NCBI GenBank assembly: GCA_039986595.1
Contig: JBDWQJ010000011.1
Coordinates: 124,001 to 188,000 of the forward strand
Source: Lentilitoribacter sp039986595
GTDB taxonomy: Bacteria > Pseudomonadota > Alphaproteobacteria > Rhizobiales > Rhizobiaceae
Reading direction: 5' to 3'
DNA length: 64,000 nucleotides
The notes beneath the pieces are model-generated. The model was not told the DNA's origin. It saw nothing but the letters and a program-made list of their open reading frames with translations, and did not search any database. The position numbers and the translations under genes were made by a program. Of this stretch, positions 1-7,966 are shown piece after piece (positions within the stretch are counted from its first letter, which is position 1; each line of letters opens with the position of its first letter).

Positions 1-1
1 G

Positions 2-205
2 CCGTTTAGCGTTGTGAATTATTCACACCCGATTACAGTTGAAGATTATGCATGGATTGGTGCGGGCGCGACGATTTTGCCAGGTGTTACAATCGGAAAA
101 GGCGCTGTTGTGGCAGCAGCTTCCGTTGTAACAAAAGATGTGGCGCCAAGAATGATTGTTGCAGGAAACCCAGCACGCGAAATTCGATCCGTCGACGATG
201 AGTGA
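2..205 (+). CDS. Acyltransferase, left-handed beta-helix (C-terminal fragment)
   Basis: The reading frame is open from the first bases of the window, so this is the 3' end of a gene that starts upstream. The visible part carries hexapeptide-repeat turns (WIGAGATILPGVTIG, then GAVVAAASVVTKDV) and ends in the VAGNPAREI motif typical of the last coil of CoA-dependent sugar O-acetyltransferases of the WcaF/LacA/NodL type. Such enzymes acetylate sugars in the cytoplasm and work as trimers. The substrate cannot be judged from this fragment. A GTG at 14 could serve as a start but lies in the middle of the fold, so it is not taken as one. Confidence 0.8.
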   Translation, partial: PFSVVNYSHPITVEDYAWIGAGATILPGVTIGKGAVVAAASVVTKDVAPRMIVAGNPAREIRSVDDE

Positions 206-226
206 GAAGTTTGGTAACTTCAGGCG

Positions 227-841
227 TTAAAAACACTTTGCTGAAATATTTAGATCTCCGCATTCATCTAACTGAATAGGAATTTCGGGTGTTAGATTAT
301 CAATCACACACCACCCATCTTCACGAGAGATCAATGCAGCCGGATGAATAACACGCGGATTTGCGGCACGCGCATTGATGCGAATGATGTTTTTACGTTT
401 AATTGCACCAGATATTGCTGCAATACGAGGATCTGGTTCTGATGATTGATAAGCTTCAAAACGCACTTCATTTTGCATAGCTTGGAGAATATGCCGTGAT
501 CGGTCTGGCAAGGATTCAATCAACTTTTGTCGCGCAGCTTCGCCCGATTTTGCAAGACCTATAGCATCTAATTCAGGCGCAGGTTTTGATAATATAATCG
601 CAAGCGCCCTCGCCTCATCACTAGAAAGACCTGTCAGACGTGTTCGATAATTAAAACCAAGCTCTATCCCGCCTTGGTTTCCTTGCAGCACCACAATGGG
701 CAACCCCGCTTCTGTCATAGCATCAACATCGCGCAGAATTGTGCGTCGCGTCACTTCCAATTCTCTTGCAAGTTCAAGCGATGACATTCGCCCTCTGTTT
801 TGAAGCAAAAGCATGATCTGTAGCAAACGGGCTGCACGCAA
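227..841 (-). CDS. DeoR/YafY-type HTH regulator with WYL-like C-terminus
   Basis: The protein has 204 residues. The N-terminal 60 residues form an HTH_11 winged helix (RLLQIMLLLQNRGRMSS, then ELEVTRRTILRDVDAM). The C-terminal half is short and resembles a degenerate WYL ligand-sensing region (HPAALISREDGWCVIDNL). Full-length family members usually run to 230-320 residues, so this one is compact. The start is a TTG preceded by GAGGG at a suitable distance. It is divergent from the SRPBCC gene at 934, with a perfect inverted repeat between them, so autoregulation and control of 934-1781 are likely but inferred. Confidence 0.8.
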   Translation of the reverse strand: MRAARLLQIMLLLQNRGRMSSLELARELEVTRRTILRDVDAMTEAGLPIVVLQGNQGGIELGFNYRTRLTGLSSDEARALAIILSKPAPELDAIGLAKSGEAARQKLIESLPDRSRHILQAMQNEVRFEAYQSSEPDPRIAAISGAIKRKNIIRINARAANPRVIHPAALISREDGWCVIDNLTPEIPIQLDECGDLNISAKCF

Positions 842-861
842 TTTAAATTACCCTCATTCAA

Positions 862-882
862 ATATGACATAAGATGTCATAT
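862..882. promoter_or_regulatory. Candidate operator, 9-bp inverted repeat
   Basis: Two perfect 9-base arms, ATATGACAT and ATGTCATAT, are separated by AAG between the divergent WYL regulator and the SRPBCC gene. The symmetry and position fit the binding site of the adjacent regulator. The repeat is seen directly; the binding is inferred. Confidence 0.6.
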
Positions 883-933
883 AAGGGTGTTTATATGGTT
901 GGGTCAATTGAACAATAAAACTAGGGATTCACA

Positions 934-1359
934 GTGAGATATAACGAAGCTAGCAGTAAAATTGACGCAGACCCAAAAACGATATGGGAGATCTTAATCA
1001 ACGCAAAAGAACTTGTTGAAGGTGATATTGGGGTTACACGTCTTGAAGGTGACATTCGCTTGGGCAACAAGATCAAGCTCTGGGCTGAGGTGGGCGGGGA
1101 TCGCGCCTTTCCTATCAAAGTGATTGAAATGAATCATCAGCGAAAAATGGTTTGGCAAGGCGGCATGCCATTTGGACTATTTAAAGGGACACGGGTTTTC
1201 AACCTAACTCCTGATAATGAAGCAACGATATTTAATCTTCGAGAAGACTATACGGGACCGCTCGTGCCACTTATTTGGAAATCGATGCCAGATATGGCGC
1301 CATCTTTTGAGACATTTGTCTCAGGTATAAAGCGCCTTGCGGAGGCAAAATCTAAATGA
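934..1359 (+). CDS. SRPBCC (START/Bet v1-like) domain protein
   Basis: A 141-residue single-domain protein starting at GTG after CTAGGGA. The fold signature is an N-terminal strand with DADPKTIWEIL, the helix-grip region in the middle (GNKIKLWAEVGG), WQGGMPFGLFKGTRVF, and a long C-terminal helix. SRPBCC proteins bind hydrophobic ligands in a deep cavity; the ligand here is unknown. It is the target-side gene of the divergent WYL regulator, and its last codons overlap the next gene by four bases (ATGA), so the two are translated as a unit. Confidence 0.75.
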   Translation: MRYNEASSKIDADPKTIWEILINAKELVEGDIGVTRLEGDIRLGNKIKLWAEVGGDRAFPIKVIEMNHQRKMVWQGGMPFGLFKGTRVFNLTPDNEATIFNLREDYTGPLVPLIWKSMPDMAPSFETFVSGIKRLAEAKSK

Positions 1360-1781
1360 ATATGATTACCTATGGCACCGGTGAAGAAGATGATCCGTGG
1401 ATCTTAAAAACACCGCCACTTAGCTCTAAATATCAAGCTTGGAAGGGCGTAACAAAAGATACCCCCGCGCTTGTCATTCAAGTTGGCAAAACACAATTAT
1501 CCTATCAATTACGTGCAATTGAAGATTTGCACAAAATGTTGCTCGAGCACAATGACTGGATGCTTTTGGGCAACGCGGACGAGGGAAAACCGGTTAAAGA
1601 TGACACCGTTGAGGCTTGGGCGCGATCAAAAGACAATCCAGTTGGTGGATATTATGGCTTGCGAAAAGGATATCGTGGCAGGTTTGCCAATTATGTGCCG
1701 CCTGTGCTTGAACTTTTAGGCCTTATCGAACTGGAACATAATGCCCGCAATAATCGCGCAAGAGCTATCGTTCAAAAGTAA
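1356..1781 (+). CDS. Conserved hypothetical protein, coupled to SRPBCC gene
   Basis: The 141 residues are rich in charged and aromatic residues, with no signal peptide or membrane segment. The sequence contains WILKTPPLSSKYQAW near the N-terminus and YYGLRKGYRGRFANYVPPVLELL in two parts towards the end, and it looks like a compact cytoplasmic alpha/beta domain. No function is recognised with confidence. The start overlaps the SRPBCC stop codon by four bases, which argues for a shared role and co-regulation by the WYL repressor or activator. Confidence 0.65.
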   Translation: MNMITYGTGEEDDPWILKTPPLSSKYQAWKGVTKDTPALVIQVGKTQLSYQLRAIEDLHKMLLEHNDWMLLGNADEGKPVKDDTVEAWARSKDNPVGGYYGLRKGYRGRFANYVPPVLELLGLIELEHNARNNRARAIVQK

Positions 1782-1935
1782 AAGAACTTAGACGTCTATA
1801 ATGAAGGACACTCGTGATGAAGTTTACTTTGTCACGCGACGTCAATTATCAGATTTATCAATGTATATCGCCGTGACAATACCTTCAAATAACATAAAAT
1901 GACCATCATCATTAATTGGCATTCAGGACTTCATC

Positions 1936-2496
1936 ATGGCGAAAGACTTCCCAAAACTGGAAGACAAACACTCAGCATTTATTAAACGACAGCATATGTT
2001 TTTCACGGCTTCTGCAGCAAAAGATGCGCATATAAATATTTCGCCCCGTTCCACCGATTACTTTAAAATTGTGGATGCAAACGAGGTTATATATTTAGAT
2101 CGAACTGGATCAGGCAATGAAACTGCAGCGCATTTGAAAGCTGACGGTCGAATGACAATCATGTTTTGTGCTGTCGAAGGTCCTCCGCAAATTCTGCGTC
2201 TTTATGGCAAGGGTGAGATTATTCATCGAGACACAGATGAGTATACAACGCTTATCGCGCAATATTTCAACAATAGAGCACCAATGGGTGCGCGCCAGAT
2301 CGTTCGGCTAAAATTCCATTTGGTCAAAACATCCTGTGGCTATGGTGTGCCTTTATTTGAATATAAAGACGAGCGCGCCAGTATTGACAATTGGGAGCAA
2401 AACAAAGGACCAGAAGGCATTGCAAACTACTGGGCCGAAAAGAACCAAGTAAGTATGGATGGTCTACCAACAGGTATTTTTGACAAGCATGAATAG
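1936..2496 (+). CDS. Pyridoxamine 5'-phosphate oxidase-fold protein
   Basis: A 186-residue protein with the split-barrel FMN-binding fold of the PNPOx-like family. Recognisable elements are the N-terminal helix, FFTASAAKDAHINISPR (strand one and two), VIYLDRTGSGNETAAHL (flavin-phosphate contact region) and GRMTIMFCAVEGPPQILRLYG. The C-terminal third is longer than in minimal members. Such proteins bind FMN, F420 or haem-breakdown products; which one cannot be read here. It stands alone with about 150 bases upstream that hold no other gene. Confidence 0.8.
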   Translation: MAKDFPKLEDKHSAFIKRQHMFFTASAAKDAHINISPRSTDYFKIVDANEVIYLDRTGSGNETAAHLKADGRMTIMFCAVEGPPQILRLYGKGEIIHRDTDEYTTLIAQYFNNRAPMGARQIVRLKFHLVKTSCGYGVPLFEYKDERASIDNWEQNKGPEGIANYWAEKNQVSMDGLPTGIFDKHE

Positions 2497-2670
2497 CTGA
2501 AATTGCCTATCTTACGTGCAACAAATTAGATCTATTGAAAAGGCTCTTGCCATATTCTCGCCATAAAATGTGAAGCGATGATAACCTAAGGTTACGTTAC
2601 GTGATTTCATGATTTCAAAAGAATCAGGCATTGTGTATTTATTCACAGATGCAACCAGTGAGGTAATCAC

Positions 2671-2799
2671 ATGCGTTACGTTCCGAGTACTCGTCATATT
2701 TATATTGCGCCACAAAGTTCGGGAAAAGGTTTTGCAAAGGCCTTTACACTAAGTTTGTTTGGCATATCAGTTCTCGTTTTATTGAGCATATTCAGCTAG
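2671..2799 (+). CDS. Possible small membrane protein (42 aa)
   Basis: An ATG preceded by GAGGTAA opens a 42-codon frame. The product has a basic N-terminal stretch (SSGKGFAKAF) and one hydrophobic segment (LSLFGISVLVLLSIF), a layout usual for single-pass small membrane proteins. It lies in the gap between the PNPOx-fold gene and the EamA gene. There is no homology recognised, and the opposite strand has a 67-codon frame over part of it, so the call rests on ribosome site and hydrophobicity only. Confidence 0.35.
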   Translation: MRYVPSTRHIYIAPQSSGKGFAKAFTLSLFGISVLVLLSIFS

Positions 2800-2835
2800 T
2801 TCAGCTGCTTTACATTCTTGTCGTCCGTCCAAGGC

Positions 2836-3735
2836 TTATTGCACAGCCTTGCTTTTGCGCGTCGCGATATAAACACCCAACGCTGCAACGCCCATTCCCA
2901 CCCATGCGAGTGGTGGCATAAGCTCATCTAAGACAATCCAAGCAAAAAAAGCAGCAAGCGGTGGCACCATGAAGAACAGGGCCGAGACCTTTGCGACATC
3001 CCCTGCCCGGATCATAGCCCATAACAATCCGACGCCAATTAAAGATGACCCAATAACCAACCAAAACAAAGATATGATCAATTGCCAGGTCCATGTAACC
3101 GATAGCTCTTCGAATATGAACATGAATGGCAACACACCTAACAAGCCCGCTGCAAATCCAACAAAATTTGCCGTCACCGGATGATGGGACGCGCCAAAAC
3201 GCTTCTCCCAAAGCGATGCGCTGGTAATGCCTGCAAGTGCTAAAAACGCAAAGGTAAAACTTAGGACAGTTGGTGGCTCGATATCAGATCTTGCCAAAAT
3301 TACAATGACAGCACCCAGCAAACCAAAAACCAATCCCAGCCACTGTTTAAGCCCAACCGCTTCACCCGACCAGCGCGGTGCTATCAAACCAACCAAAATT
3401 GGTTGCAACGATAATAATAATGATAATGTCCCAACAGCCATTCCAGAATTGAACGCCATATAACAAAACCCGAAATAAACCGCCTGCATGAGCACACCCA
3501 CAATGGCCAAATGCCCCCAGTCTGTTGCAGATTTTGGTAATTTAGGACGCAAGACAATAAACAACGCGGTCATAATGAGCACAATCAACCCATAACGCAG
3601 CACCAAAAACGTAAATGGCTCGATGAAACCTAGGCCGAATTTCGCCGCAACATACCCCGTTGACCACACAAACAAAAATATTGATGGGGCAAATACCAAC
3701 CATAACGGCTGTTCAGTTTTATCAGCTTGGAACAT
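2836..3735 (-). CDS. DMT superfamily (EamA) exporter
   Basis: About 299 residues with ten predicted membrane segments in two EamA halves. Typical points are the N-terminal FLFVWSTGYVAAKFGLGF, the mid-loop SLQPILVGLIAPRW before the fifth helix pair, and the final ALGVYIATRKSK. The ATG at 3735 has AAGG upstream and is preferred over a TTG seven codons earlier. Family members export amino acids, purines or other metabolites through the inner membrane; the substrate is unknown. A dyad 66 bases upstream may be its operator. Confidence 0.85.
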   Translation of the reverse strand: MFQADKTEQPLWLVFAPSIFLFVWSTGYVAAKFGLGFIEPFTFLVLRYGLIVLIMTALFIVLRPKLPKSATDWGHLAIVGVLMQAVYFGFCYMAFNSGMAVGTLSLLLSLQPILVGLIAPRWSGEAVGLKQWLGLVFGLLGAVIVILARSDIEPPTVLSFTFAFLALAGITSASLWEKRFGASHHPVTANFVGFAAGLLGVLPFMFIFEELSVTWTWQLIISLFWLVIGSSLIGVGLLWAMIRAGDVAKVSALFFMVPPLAAFFAWIVLDELMPPLAWVGMGVAALGVYIATRKSKAVQ

Positions 3736-3800
3736 CTGCGACCTTTTTGACAGCAATTCAAGATATCAATGACTAGAGCAATTAAAGGCCCCGATCAATC

Positions 3801-3817
3801 TATTCCTGCATGGAATA
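3801..3817. promoter_or_regulatory. Inverted repeat upstream of EamA gene
   Basis: TATTCC and GGAATA form perfect six-base arms around TGCAT. The T-N11-A-like geometry and its position ahead of the exporter suggest a LysR-type or similar binding site. No regulator gene is adjacent, so the assignment is weak. Confidence 0.35.
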
Positions 3818-4326
3818 AATATAATTAGATTTGCGAATTTTGAGAAACAACTTGATCAATTTTATAGAAAGTAAATTGGGACTTATTTTGAACTAGAACA
3901 GATTAACCTGCGTCACTTCATCTCAACTGCAGTTTTATATTCACCTTTGGAAAATCATTATTTGGATTTGATGATAAAAACGCCCCGATTAAGACCTAAA
4001 ATCATACACGGTAAAGTATAAAAACCTCATAAAATCACATTAAATAGCAATTTATATCAACTACCTCTTAGCAGAGTTTGCATCCTAAATAATTTTAAGT
4101 ATCCATATTTTTATACTTGTGAAATTAAATAAATAATTTTATATACTTTTTATATCAAAGATAACTTACATGTTGTCGTGATTTTATTAAAGCATTTGTT
4201 AACCTAATGAGCTCAACTTGAAGAGGCAAAATTTACAACCTAACTAGACGTAAAAATTGTAAAACAGATCCACTTCTACGAATTCATTTTAACAGCGAAT
4301 AGCTCAGAGAAATTGCGGGAAAAACT
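3818..4326. other. AT-rich intergenic region without a gene
   Basis: About 500 bases of strongly AT-rich DNA between the divergent EamA and chemoreceptor genes. No frame with a ribosome site was found. It holds short symmetric stretches (for example AAGTAT at 4097 facing ATACTT at 4113). The chemoreceptor promoter must lie here, but no single box stands out against the background. Confidence 0.5.
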
Positions 4327-5829
4327 ATGAACATGAACAAGACAGACACGTTGGATGAACGATCAAATTTCATCAAATTTGGTCAACGCGAAAAAGACGC
4401 CTTGTTAGATGCCAAGCCCGTGATTGATGCTGCAATCAATGACGTTCTTGACGAATTTTATGTTCAAGTTTCAGCTTACGAAACAACCAGCTCATTCTTC
4501 CAAAATCCAAATCATATGAACGGTGCAAAAACTGCTCAAATCCGACATTGGCAAAACATCACAAATGCAAAATTTGATGAAGGCTATGTGGATGCTGTTA
4601 CAAGAATTGGTCTTGCGCATGCACGCATTGGATTAGAGCCACGATGGCATATTGGCGGATATGCTTTACTAACGTCCGGCCTTATCAATGCAATCATAGC
4701 CGACGAATGTAAGGGGTATTTCAATCGTAAAATCGCCAGCGAATTGCCTGCAAAAATTACCAGTGTTGTGAAAGCCTCAATGCTCGACATGGATTATGCA
4801 ATTTCTGTGTACCTTGATAAGTTAGCTGATGAGAAACATATTGCAGAAGAAGCACAAGCCAAGCAAAACGCAAAACGTGATGAAGCGCTTACCATATTCT
4901 CTGAAGCTTTAGAAAAACTTGCCGCTGGGGATCTTGAGGTTCGCCTTAGTCAGCAATTGCCACCTGAATTTGCGACCATGGGCGTTGCTTTTGATAAGGC
5001 GATGGAGCATTTATCTCAATCTCTTGGCTCCGTTCGTCATGCGACCAATTCAACACGCGAAAATTCTGAGAATATCTCATCAGGTGCGCATCAATTGGCT
5101 GCCAGAACCGAGCAGCAGGCAGCGGCATTAGAAGAGAGTTCTTCTTCGTTACATGAGTTGACCCAAAGTGTGGCAGCAACGGCGAAAACGGCTGCTGAAG
5201 CAAGAGAAACTGTCATCAACGTGAAAACTGATATCAATGATGCAGAAGTTGTCATGAACGAAGCGCTTGCATCCATGAGCGGCATTGAATCCTCCTCTAA
5301 ACAGGTTTCAAACACTGTTGCGATTATTGATGAAATTGCATTCCAGACTAACCTCTTGGCTTTAAATGCTGGCGTTGAAGCAGCCCGCGCGGGGGAAGCT
5401 GGTAAAGGCTTTGCAGTTGTTGCCCAAGAAGTGCGCGAACTTGCCCAGCGTTGTTCAAGCGCGGCAAAAGAGATTGCCGAACTCATTAAAAACTCTGGTA
5501 AACAAATCGAACAGGGCGTTATTCACGTCACCAAAACAAGTGAATCACTCACCAAATTCGTCGCTGATGTCGAGGATGTGAACGTCATTATTGGTCGCAT
5601 CACAATATCTGCGAGCGAGCAATCGACAGCACTCACAGAGATTAATTCAGCGGTTGAGAACTTAGATCAAATTACCCAACAAAATGCTGGCATGGTGGAA
5701 GAAACAACGGCTGCAACTGCAGCACTTAGCGAAGAGGTTGCTGAATTGGTGAAAGCAATGTCGGGATTTAAAACAGGTACAATTAGCGACAGTCATGAAA
5801 CAGAATTTCAATTAGCAAATACAGGATAA
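4327..5829 (+). CDS. Soluble globin-coupled methyl-accepting chemotaxis protein
   Basis: The protein has 500 residues and no membrane segment. Residues about 10-170 form a protoglobin sensor domain: Tyr44 in LDEFYVQV is the usual distal residue, and His98 in LAHARIGLEPRWHIGGY is the expected proximal haem ligand. Residues about 185-240 look like a HAMP-type linker (LAAGDLEVRL). The signalling tip is clear (IDEIAFQTNLLALNAGVEA, then RAGEAGKGFAVVAQEVREL). There is no CheR-docking pentapeptide at the C-terminus. The known family (HemAT-like) senses oxygen and drives CheA in the cytoplasm. It starts at ATG after GCGGGAAA. No other che genes are nearby. Confidence 0.92.
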   Translation: MNMNKTDTLDERSNFIKFGQREKDALLDAKPVIDAAINDVLDEFYVQVSAYETTSSFFQNPNHMNGAKTAQIRHWQNITNAKFDEGYVDAVTRIGLAHARIGLEPRWHIGGYALLTSGLINAIIADECKGYFNRKIASELPAKITSVVKASMLDMDYAISVYLDKLADEKHIAEEAQAKQNAKRDEALTIFSEALEKLAAGDLEVRLSQQLPPEFATMGVAFDKAMEHLSQSLGSVRHATNSTRENSENISSGAHQLAARTEQQAAALEESSSSLHELTQSVAATAKTAAEARETVINVKTDINDAEVVMNEALASMSGIESSSKQVSNTVAIIDEIAFQTNLLALNAGVEAARAGEAGKGFAVVAQEVRELAQRCSSAAKEIAELIKNSGKQIEQGVIHVTKTSESLTKFVADVEDVNVIIGRITISASEQSTALTEINSAVENLDQITQQNAGMVEETTAATAALSEEVAELVKAMSGFKTGTISDSHETEFQLANTG

Positions 5830-5899
5830 CAAAAGCGGATTTAAAAATAATTGTTATCCAGAAAATCTCAATGTGATTAGCGACCATGAGCATTGAGAG

Positions 5900-5933
5900 G
5901 AGGCTGGAGTGCACCCCGCAATACTCCAGCCTC
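5900..5933 (+). terminator. Hairpin after chemoreceptor gene
   Basis: A perfect 11-base stem (GAGGCTGGAGT facing ACTCCAGCCTC) with a 12-base loop lies 71 bases after the chemoreceptor stop codon. No T-run follows, so it may be a processing or protection stem-loop rather than an intrinsic terminator. Confidence 0.4.
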
Positions 5934-5949
5934 ACCTCATTCTATCAAA

Positions 5950-6065
5950 AGCCTCGATAATAGTTCGAAGTATTAAGAAAGCTGGGCAAGCTGCTTAATA
6001 CTAATGGGCTGAGTGCTTTTGCAATTTGGACCGGAAACGTGAATGCGTTTTCGGTTCTTTTTTTT
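5950..6065 (+). ncRNA. Candidate small RNA with two hairpins
   Basis: Between the chemoreceptor and yceI-like genes there is a first hairpin with nine perfect pairs (AGTATTAAG at 5969-5977, CTTAATACT at 5994-6002) and an inner AGCT pair. An unpaired stretch follows, and then the strong terminator at 6028-6065. Hairpin, single-stranded linker, terminator is the usual shape of a trans-acting bacterial small RNA. The 5' end is not defined and no family was recognised. It could also be the 3' UTR of the chemoreceptor transcript. Confidence 0.4.
6028..6065 (+). terminator. Rho-independent terminator
   Basis: A 12-pair stem, GGACCGGAAACG with CGTTTTCGGTTC (two G-U pairs), has a six-base loop and is followed directly by eight T residues. 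This is a textbook intrinsic terminator for a transcript on the plus strand. It lies about 200 bases after the chemoreceptor stop, so it ends either that mRNA or a separate small RNA. Confidence 0.85.
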
Positions 6066-6222
6066 GTTTGAAATCAATAAAATTTCATTTCCATTGAAAT
6101 TTTTTATAAAAAAAATCGAATAATTCCTCGACCTTTTGCGTTCACACACTAATCGCACTGATTTAAAATGTAACAAATGACGATGACATTTGATCTTGCG
6201 AGCAAAACTCGGAGGAGAAAAA

Positions 6223-6819
6223 ATGTTTAGTAAAAATCTTATAGTTGGCACCGCAATTGGAGCTATGACAATCCTATCAAGTGGGACTGCGATGGCAGCA
6301 GGCCATGCAGCTTGGACATCAATTGGCGATCAATCCAGCATTGCGTTTGGATCTATCAAAAAGAATGTCGCCGGTGAAGTTCACCATTTTGAAAATATTG
6401 TTGCGACCGTTTCGGAAGATGGAAAAGTTGAGATCAAAATTGATCTAACATCATTGGAAACCAATATTGATATCCGCAACGAACGAATGGCCGAGCATGT
6501 TTTTAAAAGCGGTGCAGAAGCAACGCTTATGGGCGAGATTGACATGGACGAAGTTAAAGAGATTGCCCCTGGTGATACAGGCCTTGTTGATATTGAAGCA
6601 ACTTTGTCCCTTGCGGGCATTGTGTTTGATGTTGAAGCTGAAATGCTCGTTGCACCGCTTTCACCAACACGTGTTTTAGTTACCACTTCTGACTTTATCT
6701 TTGTTTCAACGGCCGATTTGGGCATTGAAGATGGCATTGACATGCTGATGAAGCTTGCAGATTTATCCGGCATCACACGCACTGTGCCTGTGTCGGTTCG
6801 AATAGTATTTGAAAAATAG
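6223..6819 (+). CDS. YceI-family periplasmic lipid-binding protein
   Basis: About 198 residues. The ATG at 6223 follows a strong GGAGGAG site. An N-terminal signal peptide (IVGTAIGAMTILSSGTAMA) precedes the mature chain. The mature part has the lipocalin-like YceI layout: SSIAFGSIKKNVAGEVHHF, DLTSLETNIDIRNERM, an AEHVF-type segment and a strand-rich C-terminal half ending in VPVSVRIVF. YceI proteins bind polyisoprenoid or other amphiphilic molecules in the periplasm. Two small cytochromes follow on the same strand, which suggests a periplasmic redox setting. Confidence 0.85.
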   Translation: MFSKNLIVGTAIGAMTILSSGTAMAAGHAAWTSIGDQSSIAFGSIKKNVAGEVHHFENIVATVSEDGKVEIKIDLTSLETNIDIRNERMAEHVFKSGAEATLMGEIDMDEVKEIAPGDTGLVDIEATLSLAGIVFDVEAEMLVAPLSPTRVLVTTSDFIFVSTADLGIEDGIDMLMKLADLSGITRTVPVSVRIVFEK

Positions 6820-6978
6820 TCTTTTCAGACCGCTTAAGATCAGCTTGCCTTGGGTAAACCCTTCGGCTGCTCTTGGCGCTAGAGGTGGTCATTGTGCGAT
6901 CTGATCACCTCGCTCTCCCAGAAAACATTTCCTACGAATATTTGATTGCACAGCAACTCGCTTTCAAAAGGTAACATT

Positions 6979-7353
6979 ATGAAACTTATTACGATTACGC
7001 TTTCGACTCTACTTGCGCTTAATGTTTCAGCGCTTGCAGATGGTGACATCAAAAAAGGTAAGAAGGTGTTTAAAAAATGCGCCGCATGCCACACGGTAAA
7101 AGAAGACAAACATAAGCTTGGCCCGAGCTTATATGGAATCTTTGGCCGCACCGCGGGCAGTGTTGAGGGAGTTAAATACTCTGAAGCCATGGTGGCATCC
7201 GGCATCATCTGGGATGAGGTCAATATGCGTGAATTCCTCACCAAGCCTAAAGACTATATCAAAGGCACGAGCATGGCATTTGGCGGCATAAAAAAAGAAA
7301 AACAAATGGATGATTTAATCGCCTATATGAAAGATAAAACCGTCCCAAAATAA
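6979..7353 (+). CDS. Class I c-type cytochrome, first of a tandem pair
   Basis: 124 residues starting at ATG after AAAGGTAAC. The first 20 residues are a signal peptide ending in SALA. The haem-binding CAACH has Cys34, Cys37 and His38, and Met99 in GTSMAFGG is the likely axial ligand. Length and motif spacing match small soluble cytochromes of the c2/c550 group, which carry electrons between membrane complexes in the periplasm. The neighbour at 7516 has the same length and the same motif positions, so the two arose by duplication. Confidence 0.92.
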   Translation: MKLITITLSTLLALNVSALADGDIKKGKKVFKKCAACHTVKEDKHKLGPSLYGIFGRTAGSVEGVKYSEAMVASGIIWDEVNMREFLTKPKDYIKGTSMAFGGIKKEKQMDDLIAYMKDKTVPK

Positions 7354-7515
7354 AAGCTGTAATTCTCATTTTTTATGCGTTTTTTGATGCAAATCAATTT
7401 CATAGAAATTCGGACTTGCTAAACACCATGCGAAGGCGTGCGACAATTATCTCACTCTACCGCGCATCAGTTTTAGAATAATTTGATTTGCATAATTAAC
7501 AAACGAGGTCTGAAG

Positions 7516-7893
7516 ATGAAAATTACTATGCTAGCGCTTGGCGCCCTTTTTGCTATTTCAACCCAAGCAATGGCTGAAGGCGATGCGGCAAAGGGCGAAA
7601 AAGTTTTCAAAAAATGTGCTGCTTGCCACACTCTTGAAGAAGGAAAAAACAAAGTTGGACCTTCCCTATATGGCGTTTTTGGACGGGCGGCAGGCACGCT
7701 TGAGGATTATAAATATTCAAAAGCGATGATTGGCTCTGGCATTGTGTGGGATGATGAAAATATGGATGCATATTTGAAAAAACCACGTGCCTTTTTAAAA
7801 GGGACGAAAATGGCATTTGCAGGACTTAAAAAAGATGATCAACGCGCTGATCTGATTGCTTTTTTGAAAGAAAAAACCACACCTGCTGAATAG
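7516..7893 (+). CDS. Class I c-type cytochrome, second of a tandem pair
   Basis: 125 residues with a signal peptide ending in QAMA, CAACH at residues 34-38 and Met99 in GTKMAFAG. It shares most positions with the cytochrome at 6979 (GPSLYG.FGR.AG, MA.SGI.WD), showing recent tandem duplication. The ATG at 7516 follows ACGAGG. It has its own 160-base upstream region, so the two copies may be expressed separately. Confidence 0.92.
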   Translation: MKITMLALGALFAISTQAMAEGDAAKGEKVFKKCAACHTLEEGKNKVGPSLYGVFGRAAGTLEDYKYSKAMIGSGIVWDDENMDAYLKKPRAFLKGTKMAFAGLKKDDQRADLIAFLKEKTTPAE

Positions 7894-7906
7894 ATTTCTC
7901 GCTGTT

Positions 7907-7941
7907 GTAAAAAACCATAAGGAGCGACACAGATCGCTCCT
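7907..7941 (-). terminator. Terminator-like hairpin after the ATP-grasp gene
   Basis: Eight-base arms (AGGAGCGA facing TCGCTCCT) with a six-base loop stand between the convergent cytochrome and ATP-grasp genes. Read on the minus strand, the stem is followed by TTATGGTTTTTT, which would suit termination of the ATP-grasp operon. On the plus strand the following bases are not T-rich. Confidence 0.5.
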
Positions 7942-7966
7942 AAATTGTCCAACGAGTTGATTTTGT

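Noticed and set aside
2512..2715. 67-codon minus-strand frame after the PNPOx-fold gene
   Set aside because: No ribosome site, no recognisable pattern, and overlap with a better small plus-strand frame.
5091..5486. 131-codon minus-strand frame over the chemoreceptor
   Set aside because: It is a low-complexity antisense frame of the highly conserved signalling domain, which explains its length.
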